Below are positions 45,191 to 54,046 of a DNA stretch of 64,000 nucleotides, piece after piece. Numbering within the stretch: position 1 is the stretch's first letter; each line of letters opens with the position of its first letter. Below the pieces are notes generated by a model. The model was not told where the DNA came from. It searched no databases and saw only the letters and a program-made list of their open reading frames with translations. This stretch comes from LMDS01 sp039930465. Its GTDB lineage: Bacteria > Pseudomonadota > Gammaproteobacteria > Burkholderiales > Burkholderiaceae_C. Where the stretch lies: NCBI GenBank assembly GCA_039930465.1, contig JBDTTU010000005.1, positions 29,643 through 93,642 of the forward strand, written 5' to 3'. The translations under genes and the position numbers were made by a program.

Positions 45191-45743
45191 CTATCCCTTG
45201 TAGCCCATCACACGTGGAAGCCACAACACGGTTTCGGGATTGAGCACGATGACCGCCAGCACGACGATGGCCATGCCGATGAAGGGCACGGCCTCACGCA
45301 CCGATGCCGAACAGCAACACGACGGGCAGCATCAATGCCGGCAACGCGTCGAGCGCGATGCGCGGAATCTCGCGCATCGGCACCGGCGGCTCAACCGGCT
45401 AGTTTCGGCGCTGCGAGATGAAGGCGTTGGTGGCCATGAAGGCCAGGCCGAGCGCAGGCCGGGGGCCACCCCGCCGAGAAAGAGATTGCCGATCGACGTG
45501 TCTGATACCAGCGCGTAGATCACCATCGGAATCGATGGTTGGAATGATCGGGCCGATGACGGCTGCTGTTGAAGAGCCCATTGAGGATCTGCTCGGCGGC
45601 AGTGCCGAGGTCGAGCCCGGCAACCAGCAGGTAGAAGATCGAGGCGCCGATCATCGACAGCCTGATCGGCAGGCCCAGCACCGCCAAGACGACCCGGACG
45701 ATGATGCAAAGCGTGAAGACGTTGCCGACGTGAACGTGGCCTG
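45191..45743 (-). pseudogene. Decayed TRAP transporter large permease (DctM) gene
   Basis: Reading from about 45743 down, four fragments of DctM occur in order in different frames. These are LGLPIRLSMIGASIFYLLVAG with DLGTAAEQILNGLFNS; TAAVIGPIIP; SIPMVIYALVSDTSIGNLFLGGVAPGL; and MATNAFISQRRN, a TAG codon, then MREIPRIALDALPALMLPVVLLFG. The end fragment is EAVPFIGMAIVVLAVIVLNP to MGYKG and a stop. At least two large internal deletions, two frame changes and one nonsense codon are present. Intact DctM is about 425 residues; under 190 codons remain. TRAP permeases import organic or sugar acids, so the transporter that once fed the neighbouring kinase locus has probably been lost. Confidence 0.85.
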
Positions 45744-45765
45744 ACGGCCGTTCACCAACAACGGC

Positions 45766-46713
45766 TCAAAGACCAGCCTCTTCGAGCTGCGCGCGGGTGG
45801 GCAGCCCTTCGGTGTCGCCGAGCACCTGCACCGCGCGCGCGCCGATCCAGGTGCCGCGCTTCACCGCATCGCTCACGCTTCGGCCTTCGAGCAAGGCGCT
45901 GACCACGCCGACTGCGAAGCCGTCGCCGGCACCCACGGTGTCGATCACTTCGTTCACCGGGAATCCGGCGACGTGGCCGCTGCCGCCCTCGCCCTCGAAG
46001 TACGCGCCCTCAGGGCCGAGCTTGACGACGACGAGCTTCGCGCCGCGTTCACGGTAGTACCGCGCGATGCCCTCGGGCGTGTCGGCGCCGGTCAGGAACC
46101 GGCCCTCTTCGATGCCGGGCAAGACCCAGTCGGCCTGCGCCGCCAGCTCGTTGATCGCCTCGCGCATGCGTTCGGGCGAAGGCCACAAGCTCGGGCGCAG
46201 ATTGGGGTCGAACGAGATCGTGCGCCCGGCCGCGCGCATCAGCTCGAAGCTGCGCCTGGCGGTGTCGTGGCAGCTGTCAGAGAGCGCCGGAAACACGCCG
46301 GTCGCGTGCAGGTGAAGTGCAGAGGTGAGCCAGGGCACGTCGATCTCCGCGGGCTGGAAACGGCTGGCGGCCGAACCTTTGCGGTGGCTTTCGACGACAG
46401 GGTCGCCGCCGCCCGCAACGCGCCCCTTGAACTGCATGCCGGTTCGCTGCGCCGGGTCGCACACCACATGCGAGCAGTCGATGCCTTCGCGCTGCATCTC
46501 TGCGAGCAGGTAGCGCGCCATCGAGTCGGTGCCGAGCCGGCTGACCCAGCCGACCTTCAGGCCGAGCCGCGCCAGACCGATCGCCACATTGGTCTCGGCG
46601 CCTGCGGTGCGCTTGACAAAAGACTCGGCGCACTCGAGCGGGCCGGCCCGGTCGGCCACGAGCAACAGCATCGCTTCGCCGAAGGTCACGACGTCTGCGC
46701 GCATCTTAGGCAT
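45766..46713 (-). CDS. kdgK: PfkB family carbohydrate kinase, 2-dehydro-3-deoxygluconate kinase type
   Basis: This 315-residue cytoplasmic ribokinase-fold enzyme has the N-terminal GEAMLLLV..GAETNVAIGLARLG (PfkB signature 1 near residues 35-50). Near residue 245 is the C-terminal DTVGAGDGFAVGVVSALLEG signature with the catalytic Asp. It resembles KdgK, which phosphorylates 2-keto-3-deoxygluconate for the Entner-Doudoroff route. The reading frame is intact although neighbours on both sides are decayed. Its ATG overlaps the end of a remnant reading frame upstream, as if it were once inside an operon. Related kinases for other keto-sugars cannot be excluded. Confidence 0.82.
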   Translation of the reverse strand: MPKMRADVVTFGEAMLLLVADRAGPLECAESFVKRTAGAETNVAIGLARLGLKVGWVSRLGTDSMARYLLAEMQREGIDCSHVVCDPAQRTGMQFKGRVAGGGDPVVESHRKGSAASRFQPAEIDVPWLTSALHLHATGVFPALSDSCHDTARRSFELMRAAGRTISFDPNLRPSLWPSPERMREAINELAAQADWVLPGIEEGRFLTGADTPEGIARYYRERGAKLVVVKLGPEGAYFEGEGGSGHVAGFPVNEVIDTVGAGDGFAVGVVSALLEGRSVSDAVKRGTWIGARAVQVLGDTEGLPTRAQLEEAGL

Positions 46714-46815
46714 GGGCCACCCGGCTGTGCGAGCTGAATACGGCCAGGCCGATCATGGTGTCGAGCACTTCCTTAGCCATATCGCGTTGCGCTGCATCGG
46801 TGTTCTTGCAGTGGT
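46706..46815 (-). pseudogene. C-terminal remnant of an unidentified gene
   Basis: About 35 codons (MAKEVLDTMIGLAVFSSHSRVAHA and the preceding TDAAQRD) end in a TAA that overlaps the kinase start by eight bases, the geometry of coupled operon genes. Upstream the frame runs into Cys/Arg-rich sequence that does not look coding. I do not recognise the family. It is probably the tail of a former gene of the kinase operon, lost by deletion up to about 46815. Confidence 0.4.
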
Positions 46816-46923
46816 TGCCCTTCCTTCGGGCAGGGCGGCAGCAGCAATGGAAGACTTCATTCGGCTTGAGTGGAAGCAGTTTCAGGGCGATGGTACGCGG
46901 ACATCGCTGCGGCCCGGGTTGGA

Positions 46924-47142
46924 TCAAGCAGAAGGCGGCTGAGGTGCAGAAGTGCCGCCATGGCCACGGCGCACATGCCAATCGCCGCGGCAACGGCGCG
47001 GGCGGCGGAAGAGAAGAGCCACACCAAGTGCAATCAGCAGCAGCGGGCCGACGAGGTGCAGCATGCCGATCGGGATCAGGCCCAGGTACTTGGCGATGCC
47101 GAGCGAGCCAATGACGATGAGTGCGATGGGGAAGATTCTCAT
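46924..47142 (-). CDS. Small membrane protein, LiaF/DUF5668-like, short paralogue
   Basis: This 72-residue protein is nearly all one pair of membrane helices (MRIFPIALIVIGSLGIAKYLG and LHLVGPLLLIALGVALLF), then a short basic tail. It is a clear paralogue of the N-terminus of the next gene upstream (MRIFPFALIAIGVFGMLKHYG), pointing to tandem duplication followed by loss of the long C-terminal tail. Such LiaI/LiaF-type transmembrane units are found in envelope-stress proteins. No function can be assigned. Confidence 0.7.
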   Translation of the reverse strand: MRIFPIALIVIGSLGIAKYLGLIPIGMLHLVGPLLLIALGVALLFRRPRRCRGDWHVRRGHGGTSAPQPPSA

Positions 47143-47201
47143 GATGTGCTCCGGGTTGAAGTGAAACGGTGGTGTGAACGGCTCGAGGTGAGCAAGAAGC
47201 G

Positions 47202-47594
47202 TCAGCGTTGCTCACCGGGCGCGGGTGGTGGAGCAGACGGGTTCGGCGGCGAGCCATCACGTGCAGGCATTGGTGCGGGCGAATCGCCGCCACCACCGCC
47301 GCCATGAAAGTGAGACCGCCCCTGCCGCATGCCCGCACGAAAACGCTCGCGCTCTTCGTCGCTCAGGTTGGCCCACCCGGGGCCGAAGCGGCGCTGAATG
47401 CGTCGCTCCCAGCGGTCTTGCATGCGCTCATGCATGTCCGCACGCCAACGCGCGCCGCGCGCGAGCATGGCCACGCCAATACCGATCAGCAGCAAGGGCC
47501 ACAACAGGGGCACCCACGCGGGGTCGATGAGGCCGTAGTGCTTGAGCATTCCGAACACGCCAATGGCGATGAGTGCGAACGGAAAAATACGCAT
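47202..47594 (-). CDS. Small membrane protein, LiaF/DUF5668-like, with cytoplasmic or extracytoplasmic tail
   Basis: This 130-residue protein has two N-terminal membrane helices (about residues 4-22 and 28-45, ending in MLARGARWRADM), then a charged segment (HERMQDRWERRIQRRFGPGWANLSDEERERFRAG) and a Gly/Pro-rich end containing HFHGGGGGGD. ATG 47592-47594 is chosen because it aligns with the paralogue downstream. It lies 32 bp after the ECF sigma gene on the same strand, where an anti-sigma factor is usually found. Whether it acts as one is unknown; it lacks the zinc-anti-sigma HxxxCxxC motif. Confidence 0.78.
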   Translation of the reverse strand: MRIFPFALIAIGVFGMLKHYGLIDPAWVPLLWPLLLIGIGVAMLARGARWRADMHERMQDRWERRIQRRFGPGWANLSDEERERFRAGMRQGRSHFHGGGGGGDSPAPMPARDGSPPNPSAPPPAPGEQR

Positions 47595-47626
47595 GGTTCT
47601 CTCCAAAAAAATTGAGTGGTTGCGCG

Positions 47627-48202
47627 CTAGACAATCAGATCGCCGTACTCGGCTTGCAGAAGGGCGCGCAGGGCGAGCACGGCGTAGCGCTTGCGCGCGA
47701 GCAAGGTGTTCTGCGGCACGCGCCATTGCGCCGACATGTCGGCGAACGAAAGGCCTTCGATCTCGTGAGCCACAAAGACGTCGCGCTGCTCGGGCGGCAG
47801 CGTTTGCAGCGCGGCTTGTATGGAACCGAGCAACACCGAGCGCGCATAGGCCAGCTCGGGGCCACCGGCGGGGTCGGGCAGGTTCTCTTCGAGCCAGCTT
47901 CGGCCGTCTTCACCATCGGCGGCCGGCAGCGGCTCTTCTTTCTTCTTGCGCGCGCGGTCGACGATGCGGTTCCTGGCCACCCGAAACAGCCACGCGCCGG
48001 CTTGTTCTATGGCGTCGGTGGCGGCGTAGAACTCGAGCAACACGTCTTGCAAGATGTCTTCGGCCTCGGCCGCATCACGCACCCGGCCGCGAATGAACCG
48101 GCCCAGCCGCGAACGCTCACGCGCAACGATTTGTGTGAAGCGCGGGGCTTTGGCGGACATGGTCAGGTGGGCTGGCGTGGGCAGGTTGGCTAGGGCGTCC
48201 AT
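47627..48202 (-). CDS. RNA polymerase sigma factor, ECF (sigma-70 family)
   Basis: This 191-residue protein has sigma region 2 (RFIRGRVRDAAEAEDILQDVLLEFYAA, then GAWLFRVARNRIVDRARKKK, about residues 35-90) and region 4 (LQTLPPEQRDVFVAHEIEGLSFADMSAQWRVPQNTLLARKRYA, about 130-175). The RKKKEEPLPAADGEDG linker joins them. It would direct RNA polymerase to an extracytoplasmic-stress type regulon. Start 48202 is the first ATG; 48160 (MSAKAP) is also possible and neither has a strong Shine-Dalgarno. Two small membrane proteins follow, no classical anti-sigma. Confidence 0.9.
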   Translation of the reverse strand: MDALANLPTPAHLTMSAKAPRFTQIVARERSRLGRFIRGRVRDAAEAEDILQDVLLEFYAATDAIEQAGAWLFRVARNRIVDRARKKKEEPLPAADGEDGRSWLEENLPDPAGGPELAYARSVLLGSIQAALQTLPPEQRDVFVAHEIEGLSFADMSAQWRVPQNTLLARKRYAVLALRALLQAEYGDLIV

Positions 48203-48308
48203 GGTAGGTAGACGATTAGCCGCGGAGAATATTGTGGGCGGCGATGCGTGGCGGGCACCCTGAACGTCGGCGCCGGCCGTTCGCTGACGTTGAACGATGC
48301 GCGCCAGC

Positions 48309-49466
48309 TCAGGCGCCGAGGCGGATCGCTCGGGCGACCCGCGGCGCCTCGAGCGCGATCTCGCGCAGCGCGCCGGTCGGCGGATTCCTGAAGCCGACGA
48401 AGTACAGCCCGGCGATGCTGGTCGCCGCGCCGAACCGGTGCGGGCGGCCGCGCGAATCGAGAATCGTCTCGAAGCCTTCGATCAATGTTTGTAAGCCAGT
48501 CGCATAGCCGGTCGCAAAGATCAGCGCGTCGAACCGATGCGATGCACCGCCGCTAACCCGCACGCCATCGGGCGAGACTTCTTCGACCGCCGGCAGCACG
48601 CGAATCTTGCCCTTCTTGATCATCGAGATGGTGCCCAGGTCGAGGATTGGAATGCGCCCGGTTTCTTCGATCATTCGGTTGATGCCGAGCGCGGGCCGCA
48701 CGATGCCCCAGCGCGACAGGTTGCCCACCACCGGGCCGACGCTCAACTTTGCGATCACATCACGCAGCCCGAGCGGCAGGTGCGACAGCAGCACGTTGAT
48801 GTGCTGGATGGGCCAGAGCCCGAACATGTCGCGCGGCACCACATGCACCGGGCCGCGCACGACCATCGCGGCGTCGACGCCCTGCTCCGCCAGATCGAGC
48901 GCGATCTCGGCCCCGGAATTGCCGCAGCCGACGACCAATACGCGCTGGCCCCGATACGGCGCCGCGTTGCGGTAGGCCCCGGCGTGAATGGCACTGCCGC
49001 GGAAGTTGCCGAGACCGGGAATCGCCGGCAGCCTCGGCACGCCGTTGTAGCCGGTGGCCACCACGACGAAGCGCGGCGTCATCGGGCCGGCGCTGGACTC
49101 GACGCGAAACCGATCGGCCTGGCGCCGTACCGCAGACACGCTGACCCCGAGCCGCGGCGCCACGCGGTGCTCGGCGGCATACGCCTGCAGGTACTGCAGC
49201 ATCTGTTCGCGCGATGGGTAGCGTGGCGTGCCCGCCGGCCACGGCGTCATCGGCAAGCTCGAGAAGGACTTGATCGTGTGAAGGTGCAGCCGATCGTAGT
49301 GCTGCCGCCAGGCCGACGCGACCGAGCCTTCGCGCTCGAGCACCACATGCAAGAGCCCCTCTCGACGCAAACAAGCCGACACCGCCAGCCCGGCGGGGCC
49401 GGCACCGATGACGAGCACATCTTCTGCTTGCGTCGGTGGTGTCATCTGCGCCTTTGGCGGCTGCAC
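48309..49466 (-). CDS. Flavin-containing monooxygenase-like FAD/NAD(P) oxidoreductase
   Basis: This 385-residue protein has FAD Rossmann motif VIGAGPAGLAVS (about residues 19-30), the FxGxxxHxxxY-like stretch FRGSAIHAGAYR (about 155-166), and NAD(P) motif VVGCGNSGAEIALDL (about 178-192). The C-terminal FATGY near residue 318 is present. This is the arrangement of FMO/YUC-like and Baeyer-Villiger-related oxygenases. The substrate is unknown. It follows the SDR gene by 37 bp on the same strand, so the two may act in one oxidative step series. Confidence 0.88.
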   Translation of the reverse strand: MQPPKAQMTPPTQAEDVLVIGAGPAGLAVSACLRREGLLHVVLEREGSVASAWRQHYDRLHLHTIKSFSSLPMTPWPAGTPRYPSREQMLQYLQAYAAEHRVAPRLGVSVSAVRRQADRFRVESSAGPMTPRFVVVATGYNGVPRLPAIPGLGNFRGSAIHAGAYRNAAPYRGQRVLVVGCGNSGAEIALDLAEQGVDAAMVVRGPVHVVPRDMFGLWPIQHINVLLSHLPLGLRDVIAKLSVGPVVGNLSRWGIVRPALGINRMIEETGRIPILDLGTISMIKKGKIRVLPAVEEVSPDGVRVSGGASHRFDALIFATGYATGLQTLIEGFETILDSRGRPHRFGAATSIAGLYFVGFRNPPTGALREIALEAPRVARAIRLGA

Positions 49467-49503
49467 TTCATGCTGGGCGGCTAACGCTCGTGATGAGCGG
49501 GCT

Positions 49504-50238
49504 TCAGATCGTCATGCCACCATCGGCGGCGTAGGTCTGCCCTGTCACGAAGATCGACTCGTCGCTCGCGAGAAACACGACGAGCGGCGCGATCTCTTCA
49601 GCAACGGCAAGGCGGCCCGTGGGCTGGCGTGCGAGGAACATCCTTCGTGCCTCGGCCGGGTCGGCGTAGGCGTTGATGCGGCCCTGCAGAGACGGCGTGT
49701 CGACGGTGCCCGGCGCGATGGCATTGCAACGGATGCGCCGGGCCACATAGTCGGCCGCCACCGCCTTCGTGAGCCCGATCACCGCGGCCTTGGAGGCGCC
49801 GTAGACGAACCGATTGGGAATGCCCTTGATGCTGCCCGCGACACTGGCCATGTTGATGACGCTGCCAGCGCCGTGCTTCAGCATCTTGGGCAGCACCGCC
49901 TTGATGGTCCAGAACATCGCTCGCGCATTCAGGTTGAAGGCAAAGTCCCATTCCTGGTCGGTGGCATCGAGGATGGTGCCGTTGTGCACGTGGCCCGCGC
50001 AATTGAACAAGACATCGATCTTCGGTAGCTGGCCGAAGAACGCCACGATCGCGGTTTGATCGAGCACGTCGAGCTTCGCCGTCTTGATGTTGGCAACCGC
50101 GCTCAGCGATCGGAGGGCTTCCTCGTTGAGATCGGTCGCCCAAACGGTCGCCCCTTCGGCGGCCAACGCGATGGCACTGGCCCGCCCGATGCCCTGGCCA
50201 GCGGCCGTCACCACAACGATCTTGTCTTTGAGTCTCAT
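49504..50238 (-). CDS. SDR family oxidoreductase
   Basis: This 244-residue classical SDR has cofactor motif TAAGQGIG (about residues 11-18), an acidic Asp in ATDLNEE (NAD preference), NCAG in LFNCAGHVHNG, catalytic Ser in NMASVAG and YGASK (about 146-150). The C-terminus is the usual GQTYAADGGMTI. Overall it resembles the DHRS6/3-hydroxybutyrate dehydrogenase type 2 and ketodeoxyfuconate dehydrogenase group. The substrate is not determined. It is upstream of and cotranscribable with the FMO-like gene. Confidence 0.92.
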   Translation of the reverse strand: MRLKDKIVVVTAAGQGIGRASAIALAAEGATVWATDLNEEALRSLSAVANIKTAKLDVLDQTAIVAFFGQLPKIDVLFNCAGHVHNGTILDATDQEWDFAFNLNARAMFWTIKAVLPKMLKHGAGSVINMASVAGSIKGIPNRFVYGASKAAVIGLTKAVAADYVARRIRCNAIAPGTVDTPSLQGRINAYADPAEARRMFLARQPTGRLAVAEEIAPLVVFLASDESIFVTGQTYAADGGMTI

Positions 50239-50610
50239 GCGGGCTCCAGAGCGCTACAGCCGTCAGGCTGGAATCGCATTGTGATCGGGTAAAGCCCGAA
50301 CTTCCATCGCCATTCCTTCGGCGGCACAGGCGCCCTCCGCCGCCGTTGCGGTTGTTTGAAGTCGTTGGCGCTCGCCTGATCCGAGGTCAGCCTGACTCGC
50401 TTGTCGGCCGTGTTCGGCGACTTGAGACTGGGCGCGGCCGTTCAGGGTGGACACCGACTGGCTGAGGCTGCCGACACCTGACGTTCGCCGACTTCCGAGG
50501 CGCTTGTCTGCTCTGCCTCCGAATCGATCCTTCGCTGTCGGTCGGGTGGCGGCGCCGAACGCGGCCGGCCCCCGCCACGCGATGGCCCCAAAGCGGGGTA
50601 GCCTCAAGCC
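50239..50610. other. Divergent intergenic region, 372 bp
   Basis: It separates the minus-strand SDR start from the plus-strand EamA start and must hold both promoters. I see no convincing promoter hexamers, no RNA gene and no gene remnant with recognisable similarity. Reading frames that cross it are Arg/Ser-rich and look non-coding. Confidence 0.5.
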
Positions 50611-51504
50611 ATGAGCATTCAAGTCATTCCGCGACGCGCCCTCGTCCTGATGTTTGTACTGACCCTGGTGTGGGGCACAAACTGGCCGCTCTTTGCTTTT
50701 GCAGTGCGGGAGATTTCGGTGTGGAGCTTCCGCGCCGTGGCGGTAACGCTCGCCGGAGTCACGCTGCTGGCCGTGGCGCGTGTGCGCGGCTTGTCGCTGG
50801 CCATTCCGCGCGAGCACTGGCCGACGATCTGCATCGGCACTTTTTTCTACCTGGTCATCTGGAACATCGCCAGCACCTACTCGGCGATCCTCATTCCCTC
50901 GGGCCAGTCCGCCGTACTCGGCTTCACCATGCCGCTTTGGTCGGCGCTGATTTCGTGGGCCTTACTCGGCGAAAGGCTCTGCGGAAGGCTGTTGCTGGCG
51001 GTGATGCTGGGCTGCGTGGCGGTGATCCTGCTGATGGTGCAGGGCCTGGAAGCCTATGCGCGCGCGCCGCTGGGGTTTGCGCTCGGCCTGGGGGCTGGGC
51101 TGGGCTGGGCCATCGGCACGCTGGTGCTGAAGCGCGGCAAGGTGATGGTGAATGCGCTGGTGCTCACCGGCTGGCAACTGCTGATCGCCGCGGTGCCCAC
51201 CACGATAGGCGCATTCGCCTTCGCCGAAGGCCCGTGGTTCATGCCCTCGTGGCAGACCATCGCGGTCGTGGCCTACATCGCGCTGGTGCCCATGAGCATC
51301 GGCAACGCAGCGTGGTTTTCGATTGTCGGCATGCTGCCCGTGAACATCGCCGGGCTGACTTCGGTAATGGTGCCGATCGTGGCCATGGTCTCCGGCGCCC
51401 TGGTGCACGGCGAGCCGCTGGGGCCGCTGCAGTGGGCGGCGATGGCCTGCACCGTGACCTCGCTGTCGCTGGTGTTGTTGAAGCCGCGGGCGGGCGCCGA
51501 GTAA
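50611..51504 (+). CDS. EamA-family (DMT) transporter
   Basis: This 297-residue inner-membrane protein has ten helices in two five-helix repeats, the EamA arrangement. The first repeat contains LVWGTNWPLFAFAVREISVWSFRA, with the family's WG motif, and ends in MPLWSALISWALLGERL. The second ends in VMVPIVAMVSGALVHGEPLGPLQW. Members export amino acids, metabolites or drugs; the substrate is unknown. It is transcribed alone. Confidence 0.92.
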   Translation: MSIQVIPRRALVLMFVLTLVWGTNWPLFAFAVREISVWSFRAVAVTLAGVTLLAVARVRGLSLAIPREHWPTICIGTFFYLVIWNIASTYSAILIPSGQSAVLGFTMPLWSALISWALLGERLCGRLLLAVMLGCVAVILLMVQGLEAYARAPLGFALGLGAGLGWAIGTLVLKRGKVMVNALVLTGWQLLIAAVPTTIGAFAFAEGPWFMPSWQTIAVVAYIALVPMSIGNAAWFSIVGMLPVNIAGLTSVMVPIVAMVSGALVHGEPLGPLQWAAMACTVTSLSLVLLKPRAGAE

Positions 51505-51967
51505 CGGCGAGCGGCGAGCCGGCCGTTCCGCTCGCCGCCTGCCGCACGACATCGGTCACTGGCGTGTCGCCGTCGGCATCTGGCGCGATGACGTGATGCG
51601 CCCCGACCCACCACGCCGAGAGGCAGCTTGTCGGCGCGGCCATGTGCTCACACTGCCGGTCAGGAGCGGCCATGCGTGAACCACCGGAATGTAGGCGCAG
51701 AAGCTGCAAATCCGAACGCCCGTTCGGAACGCCCAGTAGTCGTGTACCGCCGACGCCAAGATGGGTTGCATCACGCCCCGGCGCTCGACGATGCAGACGT
51801 TGGCGTCGAAGCGGAAGTGTGGATGCTGGCCCAAGAAATCGGGCTCATCGCCCAGTCGAGGCTGGCGGCAGTGCAACGCGACGGGATTCGTTTTACAAGG
51901 CATCCAATCCGTGGCCGGCGATATCCTGCGTAGTGGCAGAAGTCTCTCGTCGACCAATTCCGTCGAC
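51505..51967. other. Intergenic region, 463 bp
   Basis: It separates the EamA stop from the stop of the secreted orphan (convergent). A perfect 8-bp palindrome with a 2-base centre lies at 51711-51728 (TCCGAACG/CGTTCGGA), with no T-tract. One long minus-strand frame crosses the region (51556-52068), but its composition and overlap with the orphan gene argue against coding. Nothing else is recognised. Confidence 0.45.
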
Positions 51968-53602
51968 CTAACGGGAGCTTGCCCCGGATCGCTGGACACC
52001 CTGGCGTCCAGATCCAAAATTGACGAGGTTCGCCTGGAACTGCTTGGTGGCCTTGCTCGCACATCCATTCACGGCAAGTAGGTGCGCCATGTCTTTGCGG
52101 GCGGTCAAGACGGGCTTGATCAAGTCCGTGGCGAAGTGCACAGGATCGTTCAATGCCTTGTTGAGGTTTCCAAAAAAGTCCCCCAGCAATTTGCCAGACT
52201 GCTCTTGTTGCAATTGGTTGTGAAGGTTCAGCACTGCCGGGTCCGCGAACTTGCCGGTACCGACCGTACGGTAGTCTGTGCAATGCCTCGAACCGGCAAC
52301 CTCCCATCCGCCGCGCGTAGTCCATGCTTCGCGAGTGCACTGCTGTTCCGTGATCTCGACCTTGTTGGCGGGAAGGGCAACTTGACAGCTCGACGCAAAG
52401 GCCTCGACGTATCCGCCCACCAGTGCGGCAACCTTCGCACCGTTTCGGCCGAAACTGACGCTGTTGAATTCGCCTGCGCAAATCAGTTGCACGTCTGCCG
52501 CGTCGATCAGGCCATCCGTGCTCAAACCGCATAGCGTGGTGATTCGTTTCCGCTCTTTTTCAGTTGCCGCTTCCTGGGCCGCCTGCAACTCCTTGCTGCG
52601 GCGATCCGCCATGGCAAGCAATCGCGCGCCAGCTGGGCCGCCATCAAGGGGTGAGGACAGATAACGTGACTTGATCGCATCCACTTCGTCGGGCGCCGCG
52701 GCCCTACCAAAACGCGCTGCGAGTTCTGGCTCCACGCTGGCCAACACGGCCTGTCGAACCTGTGCAAGATCCGCGAAGACCGCACAGCCCGCCACGCCGC
52801 CTGGAAGCTTCGAATAAAACGAGGTTAGTTGGCCGTACTTAAGCCAAATCTCATGCAGTCCTGGTAGTCCGGAAGGCAGTGCGCGCACCGCTTCCCGATC
52901 AGATGCGCACCGCTGGGATGCAAACGCCAGCAAGGGCGGCGCGTCCTTGGCTTTGGAGTACAACTCCGCGAAACGCCGCGCGGAAGCGCCTGGCGCGCGG
53001 CGCAGGAAAGGATCGGCTTCTAGCCGCACCGACTCCAGTGCCTGCATGGGATCCGCCGCCATCAGCGCGGTTTCGATTCTCGGAATACGCGCCTCGATTT
53101 CGGGTACGGCCTTTCGGGCGTCACGGGCGTACCAATCGTATTTGTTACGGACGCGCTCATCGAGTATCTGGCGAAGGACGAGCGCGTCCATCGGTTTGAT
53201 TTTGAAGTCATTTACAAAGTTGGGACCCTGAGTCAGGCACTGTGGCAACGCCGTATACGTGAGGAAATTGAAGTCCTTGAATTGATCGAAGGGCGTGCCG
53301 AAGTTCGCACCGAAGTACTCGTCCAGAACCAATTCAAGGGCGCGCGCTTCGATGTCACCACGACTCCCGACTTCGGCGAAGGGCGGCCGCGTGTGCGGTG
53401 TGTCCGTTGTCCATTTTGCGATTACCTCGCAGTAGTGTCTTGCAAGCTCTATATTTGCTTGCCTCTGAGGGACGGGCTGCGACCGCGCCATGGGACTGGC
53501 GGTAACCATCAGTGCCCAGATCACGGCAAGTGCCAGTGAACAGCGGACTGGCTTACGACGTGCAAGCAAGTTCGGCAATGAAAATCCACGCGGCTTGTTC
53601 AT
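51968..53602 (-). CDS. Secreted protein of unknown function
   Basis: I do not recognise this 544-residue protein. It has a long N-region and a hydrophobic signal (residues about 20-42, SLALAVIWALMVTASPMARS), so it is probably exported. The mature part is mainly helical and has eight or so scattered cysteines (for example HYCEVIAKW, PQCLTQG, QRCASDRE, GCAVF, TLCGLS, LICAGEF, SSCQVAL, QQCTRE), suggesting disulfides in the periplasm. A central coiled stretch (RRSKELQAAQEAATEKERKRI) lies near residue 345. The gene is flanked by long gaps and its base usage is slightly less GC-skewed at third positions than its neighbours. It may be recently acquired. Confidence 0.75.
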   Translation of the reverse strand: MNKPRGFSLPNLLARRKPVRCSLALAVIWALMVTASPMARSQPVPQRQANIELARHYCEVIAKWTTDTPHTRPPFAEVGSRGDIEARALELVLDEYFGANFGTPFDQFKDFNFLTYTALPQCLTQGPNFVNDFKIKPMDALVLRQILDERVRNKYDWYARDARKAVPEIEARIPRIETALMAADPMQALESVRLEADPFLRRAPGASARRFAELYSKAKDAPPLLAFASQRCASDREAVRALPSGLPGLHEIWLKYGQLTSFYSKLPGGVAGCAVFADLAQVRQAVLASVEPELAARFGRAAAPDEVDAIKSRYLSSPLDGGPAGARLLAMADRRSKELQAAQEAATEKERKRITTLCGLSTDGLIDAADVQLICAGEFNSVSFGRNGAKVAALVGGYVEAFASSCQVALPANKVEITEQQCTREAWTTRGGWEVAGSRHCTDYRTVGTGKFADPAVLNLHNQLQQEQSGKLLGDFFGNLNKALNDPVHFATDLIKPVLTARKDMAHLLAVNGCASKATKQFQANLVNFGSGRQGVQRSGASSR

Positions 53603-54046
53603 TTTCCTGTCTCATGGTGCATGGGTATTTCCAAGCTCGGGTTCAGCGAAGAGGGAAACATGGCCGACATGCGGCGTGCGCTCGGGCCACCGGCCAATGG
53701 TTTGCACGCGAAGCTCCCGAGGTGGTGACCACGGATAGTCTCAAGTCGCCGGCGGTGAGTCAATTGCCCCCTGTGCCGACTACCTGCGGGTGCCCGCCGC
53801 CGCGGCGCCTGTGCGTGGGTCCGGACAGCGGCTTTGTGGCGACGAGGTGCGGGCGGCGAATGTCGCTTATGGGTCGGCATGGTGAGCGCGTTGCCCTACA
53901 CACCGGTCGCTCATCCGCATCAATTCGAATGCCTGCTGTCGGCACTGAGGTCGAAAAGGGAGTACCGGCCACGAGGGGACATTGACGACCGTCAGCTTCC
54001 CGACGTCGCAGTTGAACTTGTAGGAAATGCTTCGACGCCTGGACGT
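53603..54046. other. Intergenic region, 444 bp
   Basis: It lies between the start of the secreted orphan and the stop of the CadC-like regulator gene, both on the minus strand, and must hold the orphan's promoter. I see no convincing gene, terminator or RNA. Short frames here are Arg/Pro-rich and appear non-coding. Confidence 0.45.

Noticed and set aside
50263..50817. Minus-strand frame in the SDR/EamA gap that resembles a chemoreceptor tail in places
   Set aside because: The resemblance is limited to low-complexity Ala/Gln sequence, and the frame runs antisense into the EamA gene.
51556..52068. 170-codon minus-strand frame after the EamA gene
   Set aside because: It overlaps the end of the secreted orphan in a different frame and shows no recognisable domain or start signal.
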